NCBI RefSeq assembly: GCF_014836755.1
Contig: NZ_JACSQF010000013.1
Span: forward strand, 51,059-115,058
DNA from: Oerskovia merdavium
GTDB lineage: Bacteria; Actinomycetota; Actinomycetes; Actinomycetales; Cellulomonadaceae
DNA length: 64,000 bases
Direction: 5' to 3'
The notes under the pieces are model-generated. The model ran no database searches, had not been told where the DNA came from, and was given only the letters and a program-made list of their open reading frames with translations. The translations under genes and the position numbers were made by a program. Shown in pieces: positions 1 to 8,695 of this stretch. How positions within the stretch are numbered: position 1 is the first letter of the stretch; each line of letters opens with the position of its first letter.

Positions 1-17
1 CCCCCCCCCCCCCCCCC
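1..17. repeat. Homopolymer run of 17 C at the window edge
   Basis: The first 17 bases are all C. The rest of the 110-bp segment before the first gene is ordinary GC-rich sequence with a TAGGCT hexamer near 73 that could be a -10 element. The run may be a real homopolymer or a contig-end artefact; it cannot be decided from this window. Confidence 0.6.
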
Positions 18-110
18 ACCGCCGGCCGGGCTCGTCCGCGCGGCCTGCACGGACACCGCGGTGGTACGCAATAGGCTGACGCGAGCAGAGGTCGGATCGA
101 GGGGAGCGCC

Positions 111-800
111 ATGAGCCAGCAGACGGGTCGGCCGCGCCCGACGTCGCGGGACGCCTCCGGGCTGCGTGACAGCAGGCACGGTCGTGCGCCCTCGTCGGCC
201 GTGTACGCCCGACGCCGCCTGGTCGCCCTGGTCGTGCTCCTCGCGCTGCTCGCGGGCGTGGTGGGCTTCGCGGCGCTCGTGTGGCCAGGGTTCGCCCGGG
301 CGGGCGAGGCCGAGGTGCCCGCGGAGGTCACGGTCACCGAGGCGCCACCGACGCCCACGATCGAACCGGTCGAGCGGTCCGCCTCGACCGAGTTCGCCCA
401 GGCGCTCCCGGACACCGTGCTCCAGTTCGCGCTCCGGTCGGAGGCGCCGACCGACGCGTACGGCGACGCAGGGGCGATCGAGGGGCACGAGCTGGCCTAC
501 GCGGACGGCGAGGGCGACGCGGCGAGCACCGTGGCCGTGCTCGCGGGACAATGGGGGAGCGACGACGAGGCAGAGGTGGCCTATTCCGAGCTGCTCGAGG
601 CCGCGGTGGCCGCGGGGGGAGAACCCACGACCACGGGCGACGTCGAGGTCGACGGCAAGCCCGTGGGAACCTATGCCGTCACACCGGTCGCCGCGGCCGC
701 CGGGACGGCGACCGTCACCTGGCGCAACGGCACGGCCGTGCTGCAGGCGACGGGACCCGTCGACCAGATCGAGAAGTTCTACACAGCGTTCCCGCTGTAG
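111..800 (+). CDS. Membrane-anchored extracytoplasmic protein of unknown function
   Basis: A 229-residue protein with an ATG start 7 bases after GAGGGG. About 38 basic/polar cytoplasmic residues are followed by one strong membrane helix (around residues 36-60, VALVVLLALLAGVVGFAALV) and an outside domain of about 165 residues, so it is a type II anchored protein. The outer domain begins with a Pro/Glu-rich linker (residues 70-90) and then has an alpha/beta-looking segment without cysteines. I do not recognise a family. It ends 124 bp before proC and is co-directional. No function is proposed. Confidence 0.75.
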   Translation: MSQQTGRPRPTSRDASGLRDSRHGRAPSSAVYARRRLVALVVLLALLAGVVGFAALVWPGFARAGEAEVPAEVTVTEAPPTPTIEPVERSASTEFAQALPDTVLQFALRSEAPTDAYGDAGAIEGHELAYADGEGDAASTVAVLAGQWGSDDEAEVAYSELLEAAVAAGGEPTTTGDVEVDGKPVGTYAVTPVAAAAGTATVTWRNGTAVLQATGPVDQIEKFYTAFPL

Positions 801-924
801 CCGCCGAGAGGCCGCCGCGCCGGACGGTCCGACCGACGGTCAGGCGCGGCGCGCGTCGCTCGCCGGGGCCGCAGCAGGGCAGGCCCGACGGGCCGGGACG
901 CACGACGAGGAAGCAGGAACAACG

Positions 925-1782
925 ATGTCCACGACGACCCACCAGGTCGACAGCCCCAGCAGCCACACCCGGCTCGCCGTCCTCGGGACCGGTGTGATGG
1001 GCGAGACCGTGCTCGCGGGGGCCCTCCGCGCGGGGTGGCTGCCCACCGACGCGGTCGCGACCGTGCGTCGCGCCGAGCGGGGGCGGGAGCTCGAGGAGCG
1101 CCACGGCGTCACCACGACGACGGACAACACCACCGCGGTGCGCGACGCGGGTCTGGTCGTGGTCGCCGTCAAGCCCAAGGACGTCGCGGGGCTGCTCGCG
1201 GAGGTGTCGCCCCACCTGGGTGAGGGGACCGTGGTGGTGAGCGTCGTCGTCGGGCTCTCGACGCGCTTCTACGAGGACCGCCTCCCGGCCGGGACGGCCG
1301 TGGTGCGCGTCATGCCGAACACGCCCTCGGTCATCGGCTCGGGTGTCAGCGCTGTCAGCGGCGGAGCCGCGGCGAGCGACGACGACGTGACCCTCGTCGA
1401 GCGACTCCTGAGCCGGACCGGGCTCGTGGTCCGGGTCGCGGAGAAGGACCAGAACGCGGTGGCCGCGCTCTCGGGCTCCGGGCCCGCCTACGTCTTCTAC
1501 GTCGTCGACGCGCTCGCCGAGGCCGGGGTCCTGCTGGGCCTGACCCGCGCCGTGGCGCTCGAGCTCGCGACCGCTACCGTGCTGGGCTCGGCCCGCATGC
1601 TCGACGAGACGGGCGAGCACCCGGTCATCCTGCGCGAGAAGGTCTCCTCGCCCGGCGGCACCACGGTCGCGGCGCTGCGAGCGCTCGACGACGGCGGCGT
1701 CAGGGCAGCGTTCCTCACGGCGCTCGAGGCCGCACGTGACCGCTCGGAGGAGCTCGCCGCAGCCTTGGAGGCGCAGGCATGA
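925..1782 (+). CDS. proC: Pyrroline-5-carboxylate reductase
   Basis: ProC catalyses the last step of proline synthesis, reducing 1-pyrroline-5-carboxylate with NAD(P)H in the cytosol. The 285-residue product has the N-terminal Rossmann motif LGTGVMGETVLAGAL (about residues 17-31) and the C-terminal family signature around SGSGPAYVFYVVDALAEAG and SSPGGTTVAAL, in which substrate and dimer contacts lie. Length matches the family (270-285). The open frame runs further upstream, but the ATG at 925, preceded by AGGAAG, gives the normal N-terminus. The stop overlaps the start of the next gene (ATGA), so a sugar regulator appears translationally coupled to a proline gene. Confidence 0.95.
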   Translation: MSTTTHQVDSPSSHTRLAVLGTGVMGETVLAGALRAGWLPTDAVATVRRAERGRELEERHGVTTTTDNTTAVRDAGLVVVAVKPKDVAGLLAEVSPHLGEGTVVVSVVVGLSTRFYEDRLPAGTAVVRVMPNTPSVIGSGVSAVSGGAAASDDDVTLVERLLSRTGLVVRVAEKDQNAVAALSGSGPAYVFYVVDALAEAGVLLGLTRAVALELATATVLGSARMLDETGEHPVILREKVSSPGGTTVAALRALDDGGVRAAFLTALEAARDRSEELAAALEAQA

Positions 1783-2849
1783 GCGCCGACGTCGGGCGCA
1801 CCCGACCTCCCGCGATGTCGGACGTCGCGGAGCTCGCGGGCGTCTCGCACCAGACCGTCTCGCGGGTCCTCAACGATCACCCGAGCGTGCGCCCGCAGAC
1901 GCGGGAGCGGGTGCTCGACGCGATCGCGACGCTCGGGTACCGGCGCAACAGCGCGGCGCGCGCGCTCGTGACGGCGCGGTCGGGGACCATCGGCGTGGTC
2001 ACGACGGGCTCGGCGCTGTACGGGCCGACGAGCACCCTCATCGCGGTCGAGGGGGCAGCACGCGAGGAGGGGTACTTCGTCTCGGTCGCGACGATCCGCC
2101 GCTACGACGCCGAGACCATGCACACGGTCCTCGAGCACTTCATGGCCCAGGCGGTCGAGGGCATCGTGGTCATCGCGCCCCAGACGGACGTCGCGGCCGC
2201 GGTCGACTCGTTCCGGGCGCCCGTCCCGATCATCCTCATCGCGGCCCGGGAGCCGGACGAGGTGCACGCGGGGGCGCCGGGGACGGGGGCCGCGAGCATC
2301 CTGCCCATCGCGGTCGACCAGCGGCTCGGCGCGCGCGTCGCGACCGAGCACCTGCTCGACCTGGGGCACCGCTCGGTGATCCACCTCGCGGGCCCGCTCG
2401 ACTGGTTCGACGCGCGCGAGCGGGCCAAGGGCTGGAACGACGCGCTCGCCGCCAGGGGGGTGCCGGAGATCGACCGCGAGATGATCCGTTGCTCGTGGTC
2501 GTCCGACGCGGGCTACGAGGTCGGTCGTGACCTCGCACGCCGGGTGTCGGCGGGGAACGGGCCGACCGCGGTCTTCGCGGGCAACGACCACCTCGCGCTC
2601 GGCGTGCTCCAGGCGTTCTGGGAGGCCGGCGTCGTGGTCCCGCGCGACGTGTCCGTCGTCGGGTTCGACGACGTCGAGGGCTCGGCCCACTTCATCCCGC
2701 CGCTCACGACGGTCCGCCAGCCCTTCGCCGAGCTGGGTCGGCGGTGCATGGCGCTGCTGCTCGACGCGTTCGCCGGTTCAACGCGCGAGTCCACGCAGAT
2801 CCCGCCGGACCTGGTGGTCCGGGCGAGCTCGGGACCGCCGAGCGCCTGA
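1779..2849 (+). CDS. LacI-family transcriptional regulator, probable arabinose repressor
   Basis: The 356-residue protein has a LacI-type helix-turn-helix at residues 15-35 (MSDVAELAGVSHQTVSRVLN), the hinge helix region NSAARALVTARSGTIGVV, and a periplasmic-binding-protein-like effector domain to the C-terminus (for example VSVVGFDDVEGSAHFIPPLTTVRQP near residues 290-315). Such proteins bind short palindromes and release DNA on sugar binding. It sits 165 bp before araB, and three LacI-type 14-mers centred on AGCGCT or GCGA lie before araB and the ABC transporter, so it is the obvious candidate regulator of the arabinose genes (inference). It overlaps proC by 4 bp. Confidence 0.9.
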   Translation: MSADVGRTRPPAMSDVAELAGVSHQTVSRVLNDHPSVRPQTRERVLDAIATLGYRRNSAARALVTARSGTIGVVTTGSALYGPTSTLIAVEGAAREEGYFVSVATIRRYDAETMHTVLEHFMAQAVEGIVVIAPQTDVAAAVDSFRAPVPIILIAAREPDEVHAGAPGTGAASILPIAVDQRLGARVATEHLLDLGHRSVIHLAGPLDWFDARERAKGWNDALAARGVPEIDREMIRCSWSSDAGYEVGRDLARRVSAGNGPTAVFAGNDHLALGVLQAFWEAGVVVPRDVSVVGFDDVEGSAHFIPPLTTVRQPFAELGRRCMALLLDAFAGSTRESTQIPPDLVVRASSGPPSA

Positions 2850-2933
2850 GGCAGGCGCGGGGCCCACCGGCAGGTGGTTCCGTCCTGCGCCGCCACGCGG
2901 ACCCCGTCCGCCCCACGAGGTTGCACCGAGGGG

Positions 2934-2963
2934 TTGGCCACCACTCCGTGTGAGCGCTAACAT
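2934..2963 (+). promoter_or_regulatory. Candidate araB promoter with embedded operator
   Basis: TTGGCC (2934-2939), an 18-bp spacer and TAACAT (2958-2963) form a plausible sigma-A promoter 52 bp before the araB start. The LacI-type operator TGTGAGCGCTAACA (2949-2962) covers the -10 hexamer, a position suited to repression. The same TAACAT-in-operator layout recurs before the sugar-binding protein gene at 7396. Confidence 0.55.
2949..2962. promoter_or_regulatory. LacI-type operator O1 (araB)
   Basis: TGTGAGCGCTAACA, symmetric at 12 of 14 positions around an AGCGCT core. It is identical to the 14-mer at 7396-7409, and such centrally CG-containing palindromes are typical of LacI-family sites. 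Confidence 0.75.
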
Positions 2964-3014
2964 TCAGAAGCAGGGCGTAGCCAGGCGCGACGACGCGACG
3001 AGGAGAAGACAGCA

Positions 3015-4628
3015 ATGGTGCAGCAGGACAGGGTGGACGACCTCCGCGAGGCGGTCGCCACCGGGAACACCGCGCTCGGGATCGAGCTCGGCTCGACCCG
3101 GATCAAGGCGTGCCTCGTCGGCCCGGACGGGACGCCCCTCGCGAGCGGCAGCCACGAGTGGGAGAACGAGTACGTCGACCGCACGTGGACCTACTCGCTC
3201 GAGGCCGTGCGCGAGGGCATGCAGCACTGCTACGCCGAGCTGGTCGCCGACGTCGAGCGCCGCTACGGGGTGCGCCCCACGACGTTCGGAGCGATCGGCG
3301 TCTCGGCCATGATGCACGGCTACCTCGCGTTCGACGCGCAGGGCGAGCTGCTCGTCCCGTTCCGCACCTGGCGGAACACGACCACGGGCAAGGCGGCCAC
3401 GGAGCTCTCCGAGCTCTTCGACCACAACATCCCGCTGCGCTGGTCGGTCGCCCACCTGTACCAGGCGATCCTCGACGACGAGCCGCACGTCGCGCAGGTG
3501 GCCTCGCTCACGACCCTCGCAGGCTACGTCCACCAGGTCCTGACCGGGCGCTCGGTGCTCGGCGTGGGCGACGCGTCGGGCATGTTCCCCGTCGACCCGA
3601 CGACGCGGACCTACGACCGTCGCATGCTCGCACAGCTCGACGAGCTCGTCGGGGTGCGACGCCCCGGGCTCGTGGTCGAGTCCCTGCTGCCCGAGGTCCT
3701 CGTCGCGGGGCAGGACGCCGGGAGCCTGACGGCAGCGGGCGCGGCCTGGCTCGACCCCAGCGGCGCGCTGCTGCCGGGCGTGCCGCTGTGCCCGCCCGAG
3801 GGGGACGCCGGCACGGGCATGGTCGCGACGAGCTCGGTCGCGCCGCGCACCGGAAACGTCAGCGCCGGCACGAGCATCTTCGCGATGGTCGTGCTCGAGC
3901 ATGCGCTCGCGAACCGCCACCACGAGCTCGACCTGGTCACGACCCCCGCGGGCGACCTCGTCGCGATGGTCCACTGCAACAACGGGGCCAGCGAGCTCGC
4001 GGCCTGGGCCGACCTCTTCGGCGAGCTCACGGCCGCGCTCGGGACGCCGGCCGCGGCCGACGACGTGTTCGGTGCGCTGTTCCGCGCAGCGCTCGACGGC
4101 GAGGCCGACGGCGGCGGGCTCCTCGCGTACAACTACCTCTCGGGCGAGCCCATCACGGGCCTCGAGGAGGGGCGGCCCCTGTTCGTCCGCACGCCCGGCA
4201 GCCGGCTGACCCTCGCCAACTTCATGCGGGCGCAGGTCTACAGCGCGTTCGGCACCCTCGCCCTGGGCATGCGCGTGCTCGCCGGCGAGGGGGTCGCGCT
4301 CGACGCCATGTTCGCGCACGGCGGGATCTTCCGGACCGAGGGCGTGGCCCAGCGTCTCCTCGCCGCGGCGATCGGCGCCCCCGTGACCGTGGGGCGGACC
4401 GCGGGGGAGGGCGGGGCCTGGGGCATCGCGCTGCTCGCGGCCTATGCCCGCGCCGTGGCCGACGGTGACGAGAAGGACCTCGACACCTACCTCCGCGAGC
4501 ACGTGTTCGCCACGGCCGAGCTCGACACCGTCGCGCCCGACCCGGACGACACCGCGGGCTTCGCGGCCTACCTCGACCGCTACGACGCCGGGCTCGCGGT
4601 CGAGCGCGCAGCCGTCGACGCGCTCTGA
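3015..4628 (+). CDS. araB: L-ribulokinase (FGGY-family kinase)
   Basis: Predicted to phosphorylate L-ribulose with ATP to L-ribulose 5-phosphate, the second step of arabinose catabolism. The 537-residue protein has the FGGY phosphate-binding start [16 protein letters not shown] (about residues 21-36), a mid-protein NTTTGKA segment and the C-terminal ATPase-core region around HGGIFRTEG and [16 protein letters not shown] (residues 436-480). The assignment among FGGY kinases rests on the neighbours araD and araA, which follow directly (20-bp gap to araD). The start ATG follows AGGAGAAG. Expression is probably controlled by the operator 53-66 bp upstream. Confidence 0.88.
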   Translation: MVQQDRVDDLREAVATGNTALGIELGSTRIKACLVGPDGTPLASGSHEWENEYVDRTWTYSLEAVREGMQHCYAELVADVERRYGVRPTTFGAIGVSAMMHGYLAFDAQGELLVPFRTWRNTTTGKAATELSELFDHNIPLRWSVAHLYQAILDDEPHVAQVASLTTLAGYVHQVLTGRSVLGVGDASGMFPVDPTTRTYDRRMLAQLDELVGVRRPGLVVESLLPEVLVAGQDAGSLTAAGAAWLDPSGALLPGVPLCPPEGDAGTGMVATSSVAPRTGNVSAGTSIFAMVVLEHALANRHHELDLVTTPAGDLVAMVHCNNGASELAAWADLFGELTAALGTPAAADDVFGALFRAALDGEADGGGLLAYNYLSGEPITGLEEGRPLFVRTPGSRLTLANFMRAQVYSAFGTLALGMRVLAGEGVALDAMFAHGGIFRTEGVAQRLLAAAIGAPVTVGRTAGEGGAWGIALLAAYARAVADGDEKDLDTYLREHVFATAELDTVAPDPDDTAGFAAYLDRYDAGLAVERAAVDAL

Positions 4629-4648
4629 CCCCGACGAAGGAGAACCCC

Positions 4649-5413
4649 ATGAGCACCCTTCCTGTGACGACCGAGACCGCCGCGACGACCGGTGGTCCCG
4701 GCCGCTCGGTCCCCGCCCACCTGCGCGCCGCGGTCGACGCCGCCAAGGAACGCGTCGCCGCGCTGCACGCCGAGCTCCCGCGCTGGGAGCTCGTGGTGTG
4801 GACCGCGGGCAACGTCTCCGAGCGCGTGCGCGCGGGCACCGAGAGCGCGGACGGCGCCGAGGACCTGCTCGTCATCAAGCCGTCCGGTCTGTCGTACGAC
4901 GACATCACGCCCGAGTCGATGGTCGTGTGCGACCTCGACGGGAACCTCGTGGAGGGGGACCGGGCGCCGTCGTCGGACACCGCGGCCCACGCCTACGTCT
5001 ACCGCCACATGCCCGAGGTCGGCGGGGTCGTGCACACGCACTCGACGTACGCCACGGCCTGGGCCGCGCGCGCCGAGCCCGTGCCGTGCGTCCTGACGAT
5101 GATGGCCGACGAGTTCGGCGGCGACATCCCGGTCGGCCCGTTCGCGCTCATCGGGGACGACTCGATCGGGCGCGGCATCGTCGAGACGCTGCGCGACTCG
5201 CGCAGCCCCGCGGTGCTCATGCGCAACCACGGCCCGTTCACGATCGGCAAGGACGCCCGCGCGGCCGTCAAGGCGGCCGTCATGTGCGAGGAGGTCGCCC
5301 GGACCGTGCACGTCAGCCGACAGCTCGGCGAGCCGACCCGTATCGGCCAGCCCGACGTCGACTCGCTGTACGCGCGCTACCAGCACGTCTACGGGCAGCA
5401 GCCGGCGCACTGA
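4649..5413 (+). CDS. araD: L-ribulose-5-phosphate 4-epimerase (class II aldolase fold)
   Basis: AraD converts L-ribulose 5-phosphate to D-xylulose 5-phosphate for the pentose phosphate pathway. The 254-residue protein is of class II aldolase type: GNVSER near residue 52, the phosphate-binding [11 protein letters not shown] at about 75, the zinc site [11 protein letters not shown] (two His, about residues 129-139) and RNHGPFTIG near 192. Length is slightly above the E. coli enzyme (231) because of an N-terminal extension of about 20 residues. Start ATG follows AAGGAG at ideal spacing. It sits between araB and araA in one operon. Confidence 0.93.
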   Translation: MSTLPVTTETAATTGGPGRSVPAHLRAAVDAAKERVAALHAELPRWELVVWTAGNVSERVRAGTESADGAEDLLVIKPSGLSYDDITPESMVVCDLDGNLVEGDRAPSSDTAAHAYVYRHMPEVGGVVHTHSTYATAWAARAEPVPCVLTMMADEFGGDIPVGPFALIGDDSIGRGIVETLRDSRSPAVLMRNHGPFTIGKDARAAVKAAVMCEEVARTVHVSRQLGEPTRIGQPDVDSLYARYQHVYGQQPAH

Positions 5414-5502
5414 CGAGCACCGGCGCACCCTGCACGACCAGCAGCACGGCGGCTCCGCACCGACGCGGAGTCCGCTCCCACCGACACGAAAGATGTGGAC
5501 CT

Positions 5503-7011
5503 ATGAGCAAGCCCTACGCGGACCGCGAGATCTGGTTCCTGACCGGTAGCCAGGACCTGTACGGCGACGAGACCCTGCGTCAGGTCGCCGAGCAGTCGCA
5601 GGAGGTCGCGCGTGCCCTCGACGCGTCGTCCGACGTCCCCGCGAACGTCGTCTGGAAGCCCGTCCTCAAGGACTCGGCCTCGATCCGGCGCGCGATGCTC
5701 GACGCCAACGCGGACGACCGCGTGCTCGGCGTCGTGACGTGGATGCACACGTTCAGCCCCGCCAAGATGTGGATCGGCGGTCTCGACGCGCTGCGCAAGC
5801 CGCTGCTGCACCTGCACACGCAGGCGAACGTCGAGCTCCCCTGGGACTCGATCGACATGGACTTCATGAACCTCAACCAGGCCGCGCACGGCGACCGCGA
5901 GTACGCGTACATGGCGACGCGGCTCGGGGTGGCGCGCACGACCGTCGTGGGGCACGTCTCCAACCCGGCCGTCACGGCACGCGTGGGCTCCTGGGTGCGC
6001 GGCGCCGCGGGCTGGGCCGCGACGCACGAGCTGCGCCTGGTCCGTTTCGGCGACAACATGCGCAACGTCGCGGTGACCGAGGGGGACAAGACCGAGGCCG
6101 AGCTGCGCTTCGGTGTGAGCGTGAACACGTGGGGCGTCAACGACCTCGTCGAGGCCGTCGACGCGGTGTCCGACGCCGACGTCGACGCCGTCGTGGCCGA
6201 GTACGAGAACCTCTACGACGTGGCCCCCGAGCTGCGCAAGGACGGCGACCGGCACGAGTCGCTGCGCTACGCGGCCCGCCAGGAGATCGCGCTCGAGACG
6301 TTCCTCGAGTCGGTCGGTGCCAAGGCGTTCACGACCAACTTCGAGGACCTGGGCGACCTGCGCCAGCTCCCCGGCATCGCGGTCCAGCGGCTCATGTCGA
6401 AGGGCTACGGGTTCGGCGCCGAGGGCGACTGGAAGACGGCCGTGCTCGTCCGGGCCGCCAAGGTCATGGGCGAGGGGCTGCCCGGCGGGGCCTCGCTCAT
6501 GGAGGACTACACGTACGACCTCACGCCCGGCAGCGAGAAGATCCTGGGCGCGCACATGCTCGAGGTCTGCCCCTCCCTGACGGCGTCGACCCCGCGCGTG
6601 GAGATCCACCCGCTCGGGATCGGCGGCAAGGAGGACCCGGTCCGCATGGTGTTCGACGCCGACCCCGGCGTGGGCGTCGTCGTCTCGCTCGCCGACATGC
6701 GCGACCGCTTCCGCCTCACGGCCAACGTGGTCGACGTCGTCCCGGCGAGCGAGCCGCTGCCGAACCTTCCCGTCGCGCGCGCCGTGTGGGAGCCGCGCCC
6801 CGACTTCGCGACGTCCGCCGAGGCGTGGCTCACCGCGGGCGGTGCGCACCACACGGTGCTCTCGACCGCAGCGGGCCTCGACGCGTTCGAGGTCTTCGCC
6901 GAGATCGCCCGCACCGAGCTGCTCGTGATCGACGAGAGCACGACGCGACGCGGCTTCCGCGACCAGGTGCGCTGGAACCAGGTCTACTTCCGGGTCGCCC
7001 AGGGGCTCTGA
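5503..7011 (+). CDS. araA: L-arabinose isomerase
   Basis: AraA interconverts L-arabinose and L-ribulose, the entry step of the pathway, using a divalent metal. The 502-residue protein begins with the family start [14 protein letters not shown] (residues 8-21) and contains MWIGGL, the metal/active-site regions around MEDYTYDL and [11 protein letters not shown] (about residues 332-357) and the C-terminal GGAHHTVLS near 447 that carries a metal-binding His. Length equals the E. coli enzyme (500). The open frame extends far upstream, but only the ATG at 5503 gives the conserved N-terminus; its ribosome-binding site is weak (GAAAGATG). It closes the araBDA operon and is followed by a hairpin. Confidence 0.96.
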   Translation: MSKPYADREIWFLTGSQDLYGDETLRQVAEQSQEVARALDASSDVPANVVWKPVLKDSASIRRAMLDANADDRVLGVVTWMHTFSPAKMWIGGLDALRKPLLHLHTQANVELPWDSIDMDFMNLNQAAHGDREYAYMATRLGVARTTVVGHVSNPAVTARVGSWVRGAAGWAATHELRLVRFGDNMRNVAVTEGDKTEAELRFGVSVNTWGVNDLVEAVDAVSDADVDAVVAEYENLYDVAPELRKDGDRHESLRYAARQEIALETFLESVGAKAFTTNFEDLGDLRQLPGIAVQRLMSKGYGFGAEGDWKTAVLVRAAKVMGEGLPGGASLMEDYTYDLTPGSEKILGAHMLEVCPSLTASTPRVEIHPLGIGGKEDPVRMVFDADPGVGVVVSLADMRDRFRLTANVVDVVPASEPLPNLPVARAVWEPRPDFATSAEAWLTAGGAHHTVLSTAAGLDAFEVFAEIARTELLVIDESTTRRGFRDQVRWNQVYFRVAQGL

Positions 7012-7028
7012 GCGCCCCCACGGCCCGG

Positions 7029-7053
7029 CCGTCGGGCCTGCGTGGCCCGACGG
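7029..7053 (+). terminator. Hairpin terminator after araA
   Basis: A perfect 10-bp inverted repeat (CCGTCGGGCC / GGCCCGACGG) with a 5-base loop starts 18 bp after the araA stop. There is no U tract, as is common for actinobacterial I-shaped terminators. Confidence 0.65.
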
Positions 7054-7381
7054 TCGCGAGGGGGCCCGGGGCGAGCGCGACGGCTCGCTCCGGGCCGCCG
7101 CCGCGAGCTCCGCGGCCGGCGTGCCGTCCTGCCCCTGGGGGGTGCGGGTCGGCGCGCCGGCCGACGGTGGGCCTCCGCGCGGACGGCTCTCCCGGCCGTC
7201 CACGCTCGCGCGCTCACGAGGACGCCGTCGGCACCCTGCGGCACCTGCGGGGGCTCCCGTGGTGCTGGGTGTCCGCGGCGCACGACGGCGGAGGGGATCA
7301 GACGGCGGAGCAAAGGTCCAGGTCTCGGCGCCCTTTCGAGACCGGCGTCACCTCTCGTGACTGAAACGTGACCCGCAGGGC
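7054..7381. other. Non-coding stretch between araA and the ytfQ-type transporter
   Basis: About 330 bp of very GC-rich sequence between the araA terminator and the transporter promoter. I see no gene, repeat or RNA structure with convincing support here. Confidence 0.5.
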
Positions 7382-7410
7382 TTCCAACTTCCGCGTGTGA
7401 GCGCTAACAT
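7382..7410 (+). promoter_or_regulatory. Candidate promoter of the sugar transporter operon
   Basis: TTCCAA (7382-7387), a 17-bp spacer and TAACAT (7405-7410). The -10 hexamer lies inside operator O2, the same layout as before araB. It leaves a leader of about 140 bases before the first gene. Confidence 0.5.
7396..7409. promoter_or_regulatory. LacI-type operator O2 (transporter)
   Basis: TGTGAGCGCTAACA, identical over all 14 bases to the araB operator at 2949-2962. Confidence 0.75.
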
Positions 7411-7424
7411 CTCTTCCCAGGGGG

Positions 7425-7438
7425 TGTGAGCGATCACA
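7425..7438. promoter_or_regulatory. LacI-type operator O3 (transporter)
   Basis: TGTGAGCGATCACA, with perfectly inverted TGTGA/TCACA arms around GCGA. It starts 29 bp after O2, so the two sites lie on nearly the same DNA face and could bind repressor cooperatively. TGTGA and TCACA also resemble a CRP half-site pair, but the 4-bp spacing is wrong for CRP (6 bp). Confidence 0.65.
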
Positions 7439-7557
7439 TCTGAACGTGAGCGGAGCAGCTCGACAACTCAAGACGCACGACCACGAACCAACAGCCCAAC
7501 GACGGGCCGACGTGGTCCCGGCACGGCGCCGAGGACCGCATCTCAAGGAGGAGAACC

Positions 7558-8547
7558 ATGTTCAACAAGTCCACGGCACGCGTCCGTCTCACGGGCATCC
7601 TGGCCGGTGCAGCAGTCCTCGCCCTCGCAGCGTGCAGCGGCGGCGGGACCGACTCGGCCGACAGCACGGACGGCGCAGGCGGCGGCAGCGAGAACATCCG
7701 TGTCGGGTTCTCCCAGCTCGGGGCCGAGAGCGGCTGGCGCACGGCCAACACCGAGTCGGTCAAGGCCAACCTGACGGCCGAGAACGGCATCGACCTCACG
7801 TTCGTCGACGCGCAGCAGAAGCAGGAGAACCAGATCAAGGCCCTGCGCGACTTCATCGACCAGGACGTCGACGTCATCGCGTTCTCGCCGGTCATCGAGA
7901 CCGGCTGGGACGAGGTCCTCCAGGAGATCAAGGACGCCGAGATCCCCGTCGTCCTCGTCGACCGCACGGTCGACACCACGGTCGAGGACCCCTTCGTGAC
8001 CTGGATCGGCGCGGACTTCACCGCCGAGGGCGTCACGGCCGGCGAGTGGGTCGCCGAGAACGCTCCCGACGCCAAGATCTTCGAGCTCCAGGGCACCATG
8101 GGCTCGGGCGCGCAGACGAACCGCCAGGAGGGCTTCCGCTCGGTCGTCGAGGACCAGATCGTCGGCCAGGCGACCGGTAACTTCACGCGCGCCGAGGGCA
8201 AGGCGGCCACCGAGGCAGCCCTGCAGGCCTACCCCGACCTGAACCTCATCTTCGCCCACAACGACGACATGGGTCTCGGTGCCATCGAGGCCATCGAGGC
8301 CGCGGGCAAGGTCCCGGGCAAGGACATCCAGATCGTCACGGTCGACGGCGTGCACGACGGCCTGACCGCTCTCCTCGAGGGCAAGTTCAACTTCGTGGTC
8401 GAGTGCAACCCGGCCTTCGGCGACCAGCTCCTCGAGCTCATCAAGCAGGTTGCAGCGGGTGAGGACGTCGAGAAGGAGACCATCGTGGTCGACCAGGCGT
8501 TCGACCAGACCATCACGCAGGAGATCATCGACGCCCGCTCGTTCTGA
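7558..8547 (+). CDS. ytfQ: Sugar-binding lipoprotein of a YtfQ-type ABC importer
   Basis: The solute-binding component captures sugar outside the membrane for the importer encoded downstream. The 329-residue protein has a lipoprotein signal (about residues 1-24, ending LALAAC), then a periplasmic-binding fold. Family-specific stretches match E. coli YtfQ (galactofuranose binder) closely: VGFSQLGAESGWR (around 46-58), QQKQENQIKALRDF, IPVVLVDRTVD and NFTRAEGKAATE. The start follows AAGGAGGAG. In this arabinose locus the ligand is more likely L-arabinose (perhaps the furanose form) than galactofuranose; that is inference from context. Two LacI-type operators precede it. Confidence 0.9.
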   Translation: MFNKSTARVRLTGILAGAAVLALAACSGGGTDSADSTDGAGGGSENIRVGFSQLGAESGWRTANTESVKANLTAENGIDLTFVDAQQKQENQIKALRDFIDQDVDVIAFSPVIETGWDEVLQEIKDAEIPVVLVDRTVDTTVEDPFVTWIGADFTAEGVTAGEWVAENAPDAKIFELQGTMGSGAQTNRQEGFRSVVEDQIVGQATGNFTRAEGKAATEAALQAYPDLNLIFAHNDDMGLGAIEAIEAAGKVPGKDIQIVTVDGVHDGLTALLEGKFNFVVECNPAFGDQLLELIKQVAAGEDVEKETIVVDQAFDQTITQEIIDARSF

Positions 8548-8562
8548 CGAGCAGCACCTGAC

Positions 8563-8609
8563 GGCCCGCCCGGTCGCCGCCCCCACGCGGCGCGGTGACC
8601 GGGCGGGCC
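8563..8609 (+). terminator. Intra-operon hairpin between binding protein and ATPase genes
   Basis: Perfect 13-bp arms (GGCCCGCCCGGTC / GACCGGGCGGGCC) with an additional inner GCCGC/GCGGC pairing, 16 bp after the ytfQ stop. Such hairpins often cause partial termination or protect the upstream mRNA so that the binding protein is made in excess over the ATPase and permeases. Confidence 0.6.
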
Positions 8610-8695
8610 GCACACACCGCGCGCGGGGACCTGCACCACGTCCCTGCCGGCCGGTGCCTGAGCTCCAGCACCTTCCCCAGGACGGAAGAACAACC

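Noticed and set aside
7425-7438. CRP-like site TGTGA-N4-TCACA before the transporter
   Set aside because: CRP/GlxR sites need a 6-bp spacer; the sequence is better explained as a variant of the adjacent LacI-type operator.
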